Assembly (NCBI GenBank): GCA_973895155.1
Contig: OZ316896.1
Span: forward strand, 1,798,001-1,862,000
DNA length: 64,000 bases
DNA from: Marsupella aquatica
Lineage: Eukaryota > Marchantiophyta
Reading direction: 5' to 3'
Under the pieces are notes generated by a model. The model saw nothing but the letters and a program-made list of their open reading frames with translations. It was not told the origin of the DNA and ran no database searches. Made by a program: the position numbers and the translations under genes. This document shows, piece by piece, positions 1 through 11,013 of the stretch (its first letter is position 1; each line of letters starts with the position of its first letter).

Positions 1-165
1 GGCTCGTTTTAGTGCACACTCCGTAAGTGAAAATCCTGGCCAATAGCTTGTATTTTGATAGCTTTCCCTGTGGGATGGTGGGGTCTTTTGTTTTGTGTTG
101 AGAGGTAGCCTCACCCGCCATTTCCAGTCTTCATTTATTTATTTTGGCACTAGCTCAATACCCAT

Positions 166-545
166 GCGTTGCACAAAAGAAGTCATGTCGGCCAAGATGT
201 CGTTGAGAAAAAAGATGTCGTGTCGGCCAAGAGGTCATTGAGAGAAAAGATGTCGTGTCGGCCAAGAGGTCGTGGAGAGAAAAGATGTTGTGTTGGCCAA
301 GAGGTCGTGGAGAGAAAAGATGTAGTGTCGGCCAAGAGGTCGTGGAGAGAAAAGATGTTGTGTTGGCCAAGAGGTCGTGGAGAGAAAAGATGTAGTGTCG
401 GCCAAGAGGTCGTGGAGAGAAAAGATGTTGTGTCGGCCAAGAGGTCGCTGAGAAAAAATATGTCATCTTGGCCAAGAAGTCGTTGAGAAAAAAGATGTCA
501 TGTCGGCCAAGATGTCGTGTCGACCAAGACATCATTGAGGGAAAA
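166..545. repeat. 35-bp minisatellite array
   Basis: About ten head-to-tail copies of a 35-bp unit containing GAGAGAAAAGATG and GGCCAAGAG. In the middle of the array, copies carrying TTGTGTTGG alternate with copies carrying TAGTGTCGG, so part of it behaves as a 70-bp higher-order unit. The unit length is not a multiple of three, yet open frames occur on both strands because the unit lacks stops in several frames. I therefore read it as non-coding. Confidence 0.9.
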
Positions 546-1135
546 TACCCGTGCATTGCACAAAAGATATCCTTCAAGTCATTTTGCCAAAGAAGTCATT
601 TTGCCAAAGATGTCATTATGTGAAAGATGTTGATAAGAAAAATATGTCATTTTGCCAAAGATATTGTGAAGTAAAAGATATTATAAAGAAAAAAAAGGTG
701 TCGTTTCATCCAAGTTGTTATTATGTGAAAGATGTTATGAAGTAAAAAGTCAATGAGAGAAGGAGCAAGTTTTTTTCTATGTTTGTTTTTTACCCAAAAT
801 GCCCTTGCATTTGAATGGCGACCACTCTATACATTGGCGCAATGTTATATTATCGGTTTCAGGTTTAAGGTTTTAGGTTTAGCAAAGATGACCATTCTAT
901 CGCTATCTTTTCAATCCCCGTGCATTGCATAAAAGATGTTGTTTGGTTAAAGATGTTGTTGAGAAATAGCTCATGGTGCAAAAGATATCGTTGAATAAAA
1001 AATTGCACAAAACTTTTTGTTGAGTGAAAGATATCATTGTGCAAATACTGGCTACGGCACCCACAAAAGTTCCCTTTTTCCTTTTTCTCCTTGCACAAAA
1101 AATTCTTTGAATAAAAGATGTCATTGCACAAACCA
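546..1135. repeat. Degenerate continuation of the minisatellite
   Basis: Loose repeats of CATTTTGCCAAAGATGT and of GCACAAAAGATGTT type motifs follow the regular array. A phrase close to CCCGTGCATTGCACAAAAG recurs near 548 and 917 and, diverged, near 162. It looks like an older part of the same repeat family. No gene is visible. Confidence 0.6.
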
Positions 1136-4100
1136 CTGGCTATGACAACCACAAAAGTATAACAAAATGAGAGGTGTTTTTCCCCCTTTTTAATCTTTTT
1201 CCTCTTATGTTCCTTTTAAACCTTAACCTCCCCCTTTTCTCCATTTCACCATCACTCCACTCGCTCGCCGCCCCCTCCCTCCCCACCAGTGCGCGACTGG
1301 AGCCCTTCGAGGGGCTGCCCTACATTGCCAGTGCCCCTCGCCCGACACCTTGCCATCAACGCCCGTGTCATGAGTTTCACTATGTCTTTGGGCCTTATTA
1401 CTTTTGTTTTTCGGCATTGAAAATGATAGTGCAAATGACTCTAAAAATCAACACAAATATTGGGAGAAACAATTTTTTATTGATCAAGTGACTAAAATGT
1501 TATTAGCAATTAAACTCCTCTTAACACTATTATACAAAACTATGTTACACATAATATTGAATGTGTAGAATACTTTAAGTATGTACAATACGGATCATGG
1601 AGACCTGGAGGGAGTATCCTCCTTGATCCTCGTGCATTGATTCTCGTGCATTAATTAAAGTCTTTCACTTTTTTGGGGTGTCTCGTGTGATTATTTGGCT
1701 TGTCTTGGACAATGGTGTAACTTTTTGTGTCACACTAAACTCAATTCACACTTTGATTTTATTATTTACATTTGATCACATTTTTTTAATTTTTATGCCC
1801 TGCAAATTTGAACTACGACCACTCTAAAAAGTGGCGCAACCTTGTATTATAGTTTAGGATTGAGTGTCTATTGCTCTAGACAGAGCTCAGGCCTTCACTG
1901 TCTATGACAGGCTGAGAGGGTTGAGTTTTTAGGGCTTCTAGTTAAATATCTCGTTGTGACCCTATTATGCGCTTTACCAGGGAATCTACCAGGCCTTTTG
2001 GGATTTCCTGGGTTTCTCCTTTGTTTTTCCCCCTCTGTTGGGACTTAGGCCTTTGAGATAGTGACTCACAATGAGGGGATCTGTTCCTTTGCAGTCTTAT
2101 ATGTAGGTGCTCCCTTTTTCTGACCATGCTGCACCTTTCTTTAGCATTTTTTATAACTACAAAAGGGGCTCCCCTAAACGACAAATATGTAAGTTTTTAT
2201 TTATATGATTATAACCTTTGGTGGGAGCACAAAATACTATATGTAATTCTTATTGTACTCAAGCTCTATATATAATACAAGTAAGTTGTGACGATACAAT
2301 TTTGAAATTAAGATGGACAATACTGTGCACAATAAGGTTTGGGGCCTTCTGGATTTTGTTGGGACAACTAATTGCTTAGATCTTAGTGTTTGCTGGATTT
2401 CTCGATCCATCTCTTTGGCTGTCATTTGATTGCTTTCACTGTTTCTCCAGTTATTCCTTGGCTTCAAGTGAAAATGTGTTTGGTCTTTGAGTGGTCCTTG
2501 ACACTTTTTTGGTCTGGACAGTTTCTCCCTATTTAATGGGGTTTTACTTTTCTCATAAGTGTTCCTTTCAAGAAAAAGAAGAAAAATATTTGGGGCCATT
2601 TAGGGCCCCCATCACAATACACAACTAACGTTCTGCCACATACGGCATACCAGTTAATGAGTTAATGTTGCAATTATGCAAAGGTCACTGGGGTTTAGAG
2701 TAGTCAACTGTTCTGGTGGGGGCTGTTTAAAGGTGACATGGTTCAGGTGGGGGCTGTTTAAACGTGACATGAGAATCCTACGTGAACATAGATGACAACT
2801 TCACTAATTTGACAAGGGGCAGAGAGAGGATGAATGACTGCTGGTTGTGGCACTCTAGCAGCAAGAAGAATTGTGTGTTAGTTATCTATAAGTACAAATT
2901 CTGAAAATGTGAGCTTTTCACGCAGTGCAAATGACATGTAAGTGCAAGGCCCTGGCTTCTTGCAGGGAGTGTGCACTTAGGAAGGTTAGACTCTAGAGCT
3001 TTCGTAGGGTGTCTCATAAACAAAAAAACTGGCACCTCACGGGAGTCCCATGAGGCAATCAGGAGCTCTGCAACAGGGTACAAACGGGCCATTAGTTTTG
3101 AGGGTACGGACAAGTGAGTGGCCTCATGACACACTGAATGCTATTGTGTTTGCTGTGGAATTGGGGCCTCATACTGTCCCGGGTGTGACTGGTCGGGACT
3201 CATAATCGGTGTTCAACGAATCATAATTGTTGTCCCGAATCACAACAAACCTGGGCACACTCAAAGTTGGCGTATTTGAGACCTTCTACTGCAATCAGTC
3301 GAGTAGTCTACAGTAACATTTTGGACTGTTTGAGTATGAGACTCCAGAGGAAACAAGGAACTCACAGGTCCCGAGGGCATACGATACTTCTATAATTAAT
3401 CTCTTACAAAGGTCGGTATGCATGAGCAAGGTTTGCGCAACATCATCTTTGCTCTCAGTGACTTTAATTTGGATTCGAGATCATAAGGAAATAAGAGCAT
3501 TGCTGAGACCGAAATCTCGATTGATAGAACCAGAGAAGAAGGTTGATAGCTCGGTGGACCTCGCTCGACTGCGTCTACCAGTACTGTGAAACAACCACAT
3601 AGCTGAATTGCAGTTTGTACAGGAACGGAGGACGGTGCAGAGTCCATCTTACTATTAAAGCGCCAACTCAAGTCTACTTTTAAGAGCCTAGGTCTAGAGT
3701 GAAGCCTCTAGACCGTAACTCTATGGCCATCATGTGCATGGGAGAAACTCATGACATGATGTATGTACATACCAGTTTTCCTTGATAATTTCTATATGCA
3801 CTATGGCCCCACCACAACATATGTGCATTAAAAAATACTCATGTGCACATAAAGGAGAAGGGTATATTATATATGACTATTAAAATGATGAATTTTTTTT
3901 ATCATTTCATTGACCTTCAAAGAATATGGATAGAAAATATATTTTGATAATTTTTTATTGTACTCTCTGCTATTTACGTTCAAAGAACGGGTAGTCGGGG
4001 CTAGTGTGTGTCAATGACGACAAGGAAAAATGCTCCCGATGCCAACACGAACTCGATGAGGTTCAGGTGTATACTATGTATAGGCATCAAATCTTAACTT

Positions 4101-4197
4101 CAGTGTTCTCTTTTGTATTCCTTTGTCAAGATCACATATCTTCCCTTTCTGGGATAAGGGAGAATTACACTATTTACAGTACTGCTCCATGTCTTAG
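1136..4197. other. Intergenic, no gene recognised
   Basis: Only short unconvincing frames are present (for example on the minus strand at 1942-2184, 2237-2599 and 3396-3671). None shows a recognisable domain. The one clear structure is a small tandem duplication at 2711-2772. Confidence 0.6.
2711..2772. repeat. 31-bp tandem duplication
   Basis: Two adjacent copies (2711-2741 and 2742-2772) share GGTGGGGGCTGTTTAAA and GTGACATG and differ at only a few positions, which suggests a recent duplication. Confidence 0.85.
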
Positions 4198-4554
4198 GTT
4201 TAAACTCCCTATTGCCTCACTAATAGAGGCAATAGGCGTGTCAAAGTAGGGTCCTAATTGAGTTACTGCTAAGGACATAAAATGCTTTTATGACTGGGAC
4301 AAGAATGTTCCCAGATAAGGATGGTATGTCCAAACAGTTTCAGCCAGCTAAGGACATAAAATTCTTTTATGACCGGGACAAGAATATTCTCCACAAGGAT
4401 GCTATGTCCAAACAGTTTCAGCCATAAGACCTTAAAGCAATGCTCTCACACGCCCTAGTAGGGAGTTCTGGAAACTCAGAAAATAAATTGTTTTGAGTTA
4501 TACCCGTTTCTTAGATCAAGTGGCTGTATTAGCAAGGCAATAGGGAGTTTAAAC
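4198..4554. mobile_element. Possible MITE/foldback element
   Basis: A 20-bp sequence at 4198-4217 (GTTTAAACTCCCTATTGCCT) recurs as a perfect inverted copy at 4535-4554. The ends sit in TTTAAA, so a TTAA-type duplication is possible, but the palindromic end makes the target duplication ambiguous. The left end also holds a perfect 11-bp hairpin (CCTATTGCCTC with GAGGCAATAGG). Inside, a 79-bp unit beginning GCTAAGGACATAAAA is tandemly duplicated (4268-4346 and 4347 to about 4424). There is no coding capacity. The superfamily is not assignable from one copy. Confidence 0.5.
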
Positions 4555-4970
4555 AATTACTGTAGTACTCTTATGTTAATTTGTTCCAAAGGGACCTGTC
4601 GGACACTTAACAAACCACTTTTTGATATTTTACAACTTTAAACTTGGACGAGCCCTTGAAGTCATTGGGTGGACACTCCAACTTGTTCTGCAGATGGGTG
4701 CCCACAAACAGTCATCTTTTTATTGCAAACTCGTTCCGTGTGCTCTCTATGGTTTAGGTAGATCATGGTACTACCTCAAGGAGAAGAAGACTAGGTAACA
4801 ACCTGCCACACCACTACTGGAATATGCTTACCATGATGACTCAAATTTATCCAGCTTGAGATTTACTGCCAGGACTTGAAACAAACCTTTTCTGTTACAT
4901 GATCACCCATATGGTTGTCCGTATGGAAGAATTGTATACCACACTCATATGTAATGTTTACGTCTATTTG

Positions 4971-5082
4971 GCGGGCTTGGACCAGTGTTTCTACTAGATG
5001 ACAAACAAACAGAACATTAATCATCTATATAGCGGGCTTGGACCAGTGTTTCTACTAGACGACAAACAGTTAGAACATTAAA
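4971..5082. repeat. 61-bp tandem duplication
   Basis: Copies at 4971-5031 and 5032 to about 5082 share GCGGGCTTGGACCAGTGTTT and, further on, GACAAACA and AGAACATTAA. It lies between the foldback element and the 3' end of the synthase gene. There is no coding signal. Confidence 0.85.
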
Positions 5083-5645
5083 ATTGGGTAACTGTTATTG
5101 GATTTGGCTTCTCATGAAATCATCCTTTGCAGCTTCGTGCCTAGTGTCACCTTGAAGGAAGAGTGTTCAGTTTCTAAGGGTGTCTTTGAGAGAGTTACAC
5201 ATTCATACCTCTTTGGAGAGCCCACCACTAATTTCCACCTTGTTGGGTTCTCTTCGATCTTTTGTCTGATCAGATTCTAAATTGTTCAAGTTCAACTAAA
5301 GTTGAAAGACACTTGTTCCATTCATTCCAGAATGATCCACAGCATCTGTCTAGTATTCAGCATCCCTTTCACGCACCTAAGTAATAGATTCTACAAATGG
5401 CACAGATCTTCTGCTCGTGATTTTCGAGATAAAAATATACGAAGCTCTCAATTAACCATTCTTAAAACTTCCTTGACCGCTTACAATGGAGTGCAAAGGT
5501 AGAAATATCCCATGAAATCGTGCTGCTTGTCCGTCGGACAAGATCTAATATTTCAGACTTTAGTCCCAAATGCTTTGCACCAATCAGAACAAATCTTGCA
5601 TGGTTAATGCAGGCACATGACTGAAGCATACAAGTTGCATTTCGC

Positions 5646-8600
5646 TCATCTTCTTGGCGCCCGGTAGTCTGGACTAGCATCGAGAAGCTTTTCATAGTAT
5701 TTGGCTCCACGGGAGTAATCTATTTTCTGTTGTCGTACCCTTGGTATACTGTCAACAGTACACCCTGCAAACCCGTGGTGGACAAACCTGTATGTCAGGA
5801 CAGATCACAAATGAGAAATTAATTTTATCAGGTTTTATCTTGAAAAAGGCAGGTACATATTCATTCTCGTGGTAAAGTCAGCAAGAGTCGTTTGATAAGA
5901 AGCAGTTACAATAACTTTTGGATTTCCAAATGAAGGAATTTGGCTAGCTGTCGATAGAACCATTCTAAATGAAGGAATTTAGCTAGCTGTCGAAGGTTGG
6001 GACAGGAGGCAACCACTTTCTCAAACATATACATAAGATCTCCCACAGCCGTGCTACGATGTAATCTCATTGGATTATACTTTCCAATCGCGGGTCGCGA
6101 AGACATCAACTCCAACAGTGTTTCCACAGCAAACCAATTACCAGTCAGCAGTTCGAGTTGTCAGAAGGAATAGTCGTTCCAGCTTCATTCCAACAGCCCT
6201 CTTCTCAATGTAATCTGTGCACATGTATACAAGTTCAAGGAACCTTAACAAAGACAATTCACACAAGACTCGCTCGCCAATGAAATAAACAGATACCGCG
6301 ACTAGCACTAAACGGCCAGAACTGGAGAGATCCTAGCATCTAACACTTCGATAAAAGAAACTCAGCTCACGTACACATCGTCCGGTGGATGGAATAAATA
6401 AATTAGGTGAACAGGGATAGCTTTCCGGATAACCTTGAGCTCGTACGGCTTTTAATAATTCTTTCTAGTCTAATGGAGAATGAACTTGCATCAATTACAT
6501 CGAGCGAAACAACAAAAAATGTTTGATAATCCCACTTGAGCATGAACCTCACTTGAAGACGTTAGCTAGACGTAAACTAGACAGCAGGGAAGAGCAACGA
6601 ACCTAACAATGAATCTCCTTGCCCATTGCCTCGGCACTCAGGTGAAACGGCAAAAGCGGCCACTTCCCCACACTTATCATCAGGGTATGGAATCAATGCA
6701 GCACATGCTATAATAGAACTATCCCTCTCTACAACTATGTAGGTCTGAAACTCCTGCTCAAGCTGCAAAAGTCGCAAACGCAACGGCAAAAGTCATATGC
6801 GGCTTTACAGTTGAAACTCGTGTCCAACAGCCTACGGAAAAATGGAGTAGATACGGAATAGGCGGTCAACACCATAATTTGGCCAGGAGATCTACAGAGG
6901 TTTTCAAATAGTACCTGTTCGCGAGGCCTATTTACTAACACCCCACTTTCCTCCAAGGGTCGCAGCAGCTCCATTATGGATTGGATATCCCCAGAAGTAG
7001 CCATACGAGTGCCTTCATACATGTCACTGTTTCAGAACAAAAGGGAACAATAGGTCAGTTCGACAAACACTATTGCCGTAAGCTCATGTAGTATAATGAC
7101 AGAGAGCAGTCAGCAAAGCCATTGAAGTGATGTATCAGTCAAAGGTATTTAAATGCAAGGCAACTTACATGCGAGTCATAAAGCTAGTTTATTTCTCCGT
7201 GTAATAGCTATATGTTAAAACAGGAGATGAAAGAGAAGAGCCGATGAACTTGCAAATGACTAGTGGGGATAGCTGTAGAATCCTAGAAGAACTGTCTGCT
7301 TATTCGAGTGTATGCTTGTTCAATACGGTGGGTAAAAATAGATATATTATGACCATTGCCAAACAGTTTTCAACAACGAAGGTGGAGAGGCTTTACCTAG
7401 AAACCATCATCCCGACTCCATCACGAGTGTACAGCTCCAGAAGAAGAACTCCTTCGACATTGCTATCCAATAAGTGCACCCGCCTGACTCCATTCTACAC
7501 ATTCTCAATCCACAGTCCGACAACGCTTCAAATGACAAAAGACACATCTCTATGGTAGAGAAATGACATACCAAATCCAAATTTTGATTGTCGTTCGACA
7601 GCATTCAGACACACTTCTAGAGAATACAAAGGCTTAGGATAATTAACACCGTTATAAAACATTTCTTACATACTCCACCTTCAGGGGTACTCACCAATTG
7701 TTTATAGGTCTACGATTTGAAAAGTGAAGCTACTTTTCAAGGGTGTAAGCAAGGAAAGACTCGCTAAACGACCCCAAAGCCTGTGGAAAATCGTCATCTA
7801 AGTAGTGATTTAAAATAAACAAGTATTTTGAATACAAGGTCGAAAGATGAAGCCTTCACTAACTTCATGGCAAAATGACTGTAACTAGATATCAATAATC
7901 TACACTGATGGACAACGGGCACGTAACATTTTTGCCAGTCTCAACTGGATGGTGTCTCTATACTGTTAGAACGCTAAATCAAATCAAGATACTTACTCGG
8001 CAGACGAAAACTGCGGCTGTCAGTTCTGATAGGTAGCTATTCATCCGGCTTAGTCTCTCGTTGCCACCAACTGCAAACCCAGCACCATTCATTTTCTGAC
8101 TAATCTTCGAATTTAGAGCAGCGCCATCTGTTCCAATATTTCTGTATGAATCATGAGTCGCTCCATTTGTATAATCTCCACTTTTGCCACGACTTTGGCT
8201 CTGAAGAAAGCTTGGCCGCGCAACCAATTTCACATAATCTGCAGCAGCCGAGCTTTGAGCAGCACATCCTCGTATATGCCTATCAGCCTCCTGGAGTGTC
8301 ATGAAGCGAATTACTCGTTGATCCTCGTCCAGAACAGGCCCATCAAGAAGGCACAACATCTTGTCTGCTTGGAGCGCAATTGCACAGGCGGTAGCAACTT
8401 CGTATGTACTGCACCATCCATGGAAAAGAGTTTACCCAGCATACAAACAAGTTTCCCGGATTGTTCAACTACTGTACTACGAATTTCAGATATGAGTAAG
8501 CGGGAAGGTCCTCCGTAGAGAAAGGAAAATCCCTTAACCTACTTACTTGCAGTTCAAGACCTCCCCAGATGAAGAGTAGCCAAGGTTGGTTAGCATGACA

Positions 8601-10446
8601 ATGCAATTATTGTCAAGCCTCTCTTGGATACGAGCAACGTCGATTCTTTTCACCTCACCAGTTGCACCAAAGTCAACCCCGTTAACTACTCCACGCCTCT
8701 GCAGGAACATGATTATCACGACAGACTTCTGCCAATCAGGATCCCAGTCTATCCTTAACTCCAGCCATCCATCTGAGAGAAAAGCACACCCGACACGACT
8801 ACCGATAGTGAACCTACAGTCGAATTTAAGAGTCGCAATGGTTACAGGGCAAGGGCAAAGGACAAAGGACGCATGAGAACTTTATAGCAGAGAGCTGGCA
8901 ACTATAGAGAACACAACCCTAATACTTTCCTAAATCTGCATAAGAAGCTGCACGTTGGTGCCATCATGAGATACGGAATGTGACATCTATCAGGTCTATT
9001 TGCGTCTTCACCTTGGCGGCAAGGAAATTACCGCTGGCTATAGAAACTTCGTGCCAACGATCATTGTCTCCATGTCGACGAAGAATTGGAATAGATGGGC
9101 CACGTGAAAGCTTTGCTTCGATTGCCACCCGAACCCTTCCAGCAGCTTCCATAGAGGCTGCCAAAGCCTCTGCATCAGTTACACGATATGCTCCCGAATA
9201 CCGTGGCTTATGACCTGAATCAGCATTCTTGCGCTCAGTAATGTGTCCCAAACGGAGCGATCGACTCACTTAGATGAATGTGAACCCCACAGACCTAGAT
9301 GAGTATAATGACCTTCCAGAAGTATGATGTGTAACCCACCTGCGCAGTGCCTCGAAATATACTTGAGAAATCAACCAACGTTTGACAAAAATGGTCCAGA
9401 AATTTGAACAATTTTGGTGCCAGCATTTATGCGAATCCTGAATTGGTTCGACTCATGGTCTTTCGACAGTTCTAAATACTTAACGGCTCCTGCGAAGTTA
9501 ACCATTAATTCGGCAGGGCAGGGGCAACTCAATGCCTTCCCTACTAGCGACGACAAAAGAAAGTGGATGTGGATTGGCACCTCTCTCTCTCAGAAGTTGA
9601 TCTATCTGGATATGGGTTCCTGGAATTATCACGAGGTTAACACCCAAGCCATGCAGAAGAAGGACGTCCTGCAGCCCAGATCATAGTTTGTGCAATCAGG
9701 AACTTGTTCGATAAGAATACAACCATTGAACTTGCATGTCTCAACGAAGGAGGCGAAAAATATGACAGGAAGGAGTGGCTTATGCACCAGAAGACATATA
9801 AAATGAACACAAAAGAGGGAGACAAGGCCCAGGAAAACCTCTGCGTTTGCAATTGATGCAAGAAAAGGACATATATGTTGCACCTGAAGAAGGTGGGTCC
9901 TGGATCTACCTGGAGAATGCCGTCCATCTTTTGGCTATCCACAGTGACCTCGCCAGGAAGCACAATGACAAATGTACTGGACCTATGTCCTTGAATATAC
10001 GGCGAGCCCTCTCTAAACCAGTGCACAAATTGCGTCGCCATGAGCTGTTCATCCTTCACCAGTACCTCTTCCTCTTGATGATTCTGTTGCCTGCTGCTGC
10101 TCGAAACACTTCCCACACAATTCAAGGTGTGCTGCAGCTCAAACTTTTTCCTGTCTCGAGCGCCCAGAGAGGAGTACCTACGTCGGTGAGTGGGGATGGA
10201 AGATGGAGGAGCGACGGGATGCCGAGACTGCCATTCTCCGCCCCGCAGCGAACCGAATGTAAATTCAGCAGTGGCATCGCCGTCGCGGACGCTGCTGGAC
10301 AGAGAGGAGGAATGGCAGCTCTTATTCGCCTTGAGCTTCAACCCTCTGCCACTATTCCGCTGGGTGGGAGTGAAGAAGCTCCCGACCGACTTGCCACTAC
10401 CACAGATCACTACCGAACAACCGCAGTGCATCATCGCCTCCATCAT
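5646..10446 (-). CDS. NAGS: N-acetylglutamate synthase, plastid-targeted (10 exons)
   Basis: Catalyses acetyl-CoA + glutamate to N-acetylglutamate, the entry step of arginine synthesis, in the plastid. Exons by hand splicing: 10446-9910, 9668-9581, 9214-9012, 8698-8547, 8408-7997, 7494-7397, 7026-6915, 6762-6603, 6214-6142, 5787-5646. All introns are GT-AG and all phases agree, giving 658 residues, close to other plant enzymes. Residues 1 to about 135 are Ser- and basic-rich with no acidic start, as in a transit peptide. An amino-acid-kinase-like domain runs from about 140 to 470 (PGTHIQID at 195-202, LNCNTYEVA near 324). The GNAT domain follows, with acetyl-CoA loop RGNGQG at 578-583 and TTRTADWF near 606-613. 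The start could be either of two adjacent ATGs. The last intron holds a 39-bp tandem duplication (5928-6005). The name rests on recalled family motifs; exon borders are inferred, without transcript evidence. Confidence 0.93.
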
Positions 10447-10874
10447 TCTCAGTCACAGTTAATTCCGCACACTGCAGAGCATTCCAACAAAACCTAATCT
10501 CCGCTCCAAAGGAAGTCCGCAACAACAACGGCCTGGGTAGGAAAATTCTGGCAGCAGAAAAAGCCCAGAATCCATCGCACTCTCCTCACAGCGGCCCTTC
10601 TGCCTGCATTGCCCGAACAATCTGGGTCTCCACTCTTTGACTCATTGCTGAACCTGAACGTTCATTCCAGTTTTTCAAACCCACTTCCCCTTCGACCAGC
10701 CCGTCATATCCAATTACTCCTCGTGGAAGAGATAGTCCTTCGCGCCTGTTTCCAGTGAAGCAAAATCAGGGGCCGTTCTCGATTTTTATAGAGCTCTCCC
10801 AGAGTCCCAGCTGCGTCTCGACGAATCTCTCTACGGAGATGGCTGACAGGCGGGCGCAGGAGGTAATAATGATG

Positions 10875-11013
10875 CTGTAATAATGATACTGACGCCACGG
10901 GCGGATGCAAATTAATGGGGATGAAACAAAATAAAGAGCATCTGCTGTAATAATGATACTGACGCCAAGGGCGGATGCGAATTAATGGGGACGAAAGAAA
11001 ATAAAGAACATCA
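10875..11013. repeat. 70-bp tandem duplication upstream of NAGS
   Basis: Two 70-bp copies (10875-10944 and 10945 to about 11013) each contain CTGTAATAATGATACTGACG, GGCGGATGC and ATTAATGGGGA. They lie about 430 bp upstream of the synthase start codon, in its 5' flank. No promoter element can be assigned with confidence. Confidence 0.85.

Noticed and set aside
155-577. Long open frames on both strands over the 35-bp array (for example 140 codons on the minus strand)
   Set aside because: They arise because the repeat unit lacks stops; the 35-bp period shifts frame at each unit, and both strands are open alike.
6577-6789. A short ending of the NAGS protein reading through exon 8 to a stop at 6577
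   Set aside because: A GT donor at 6602 joins in phase to exons 9 and 10, which complete the expected GNAT domain.
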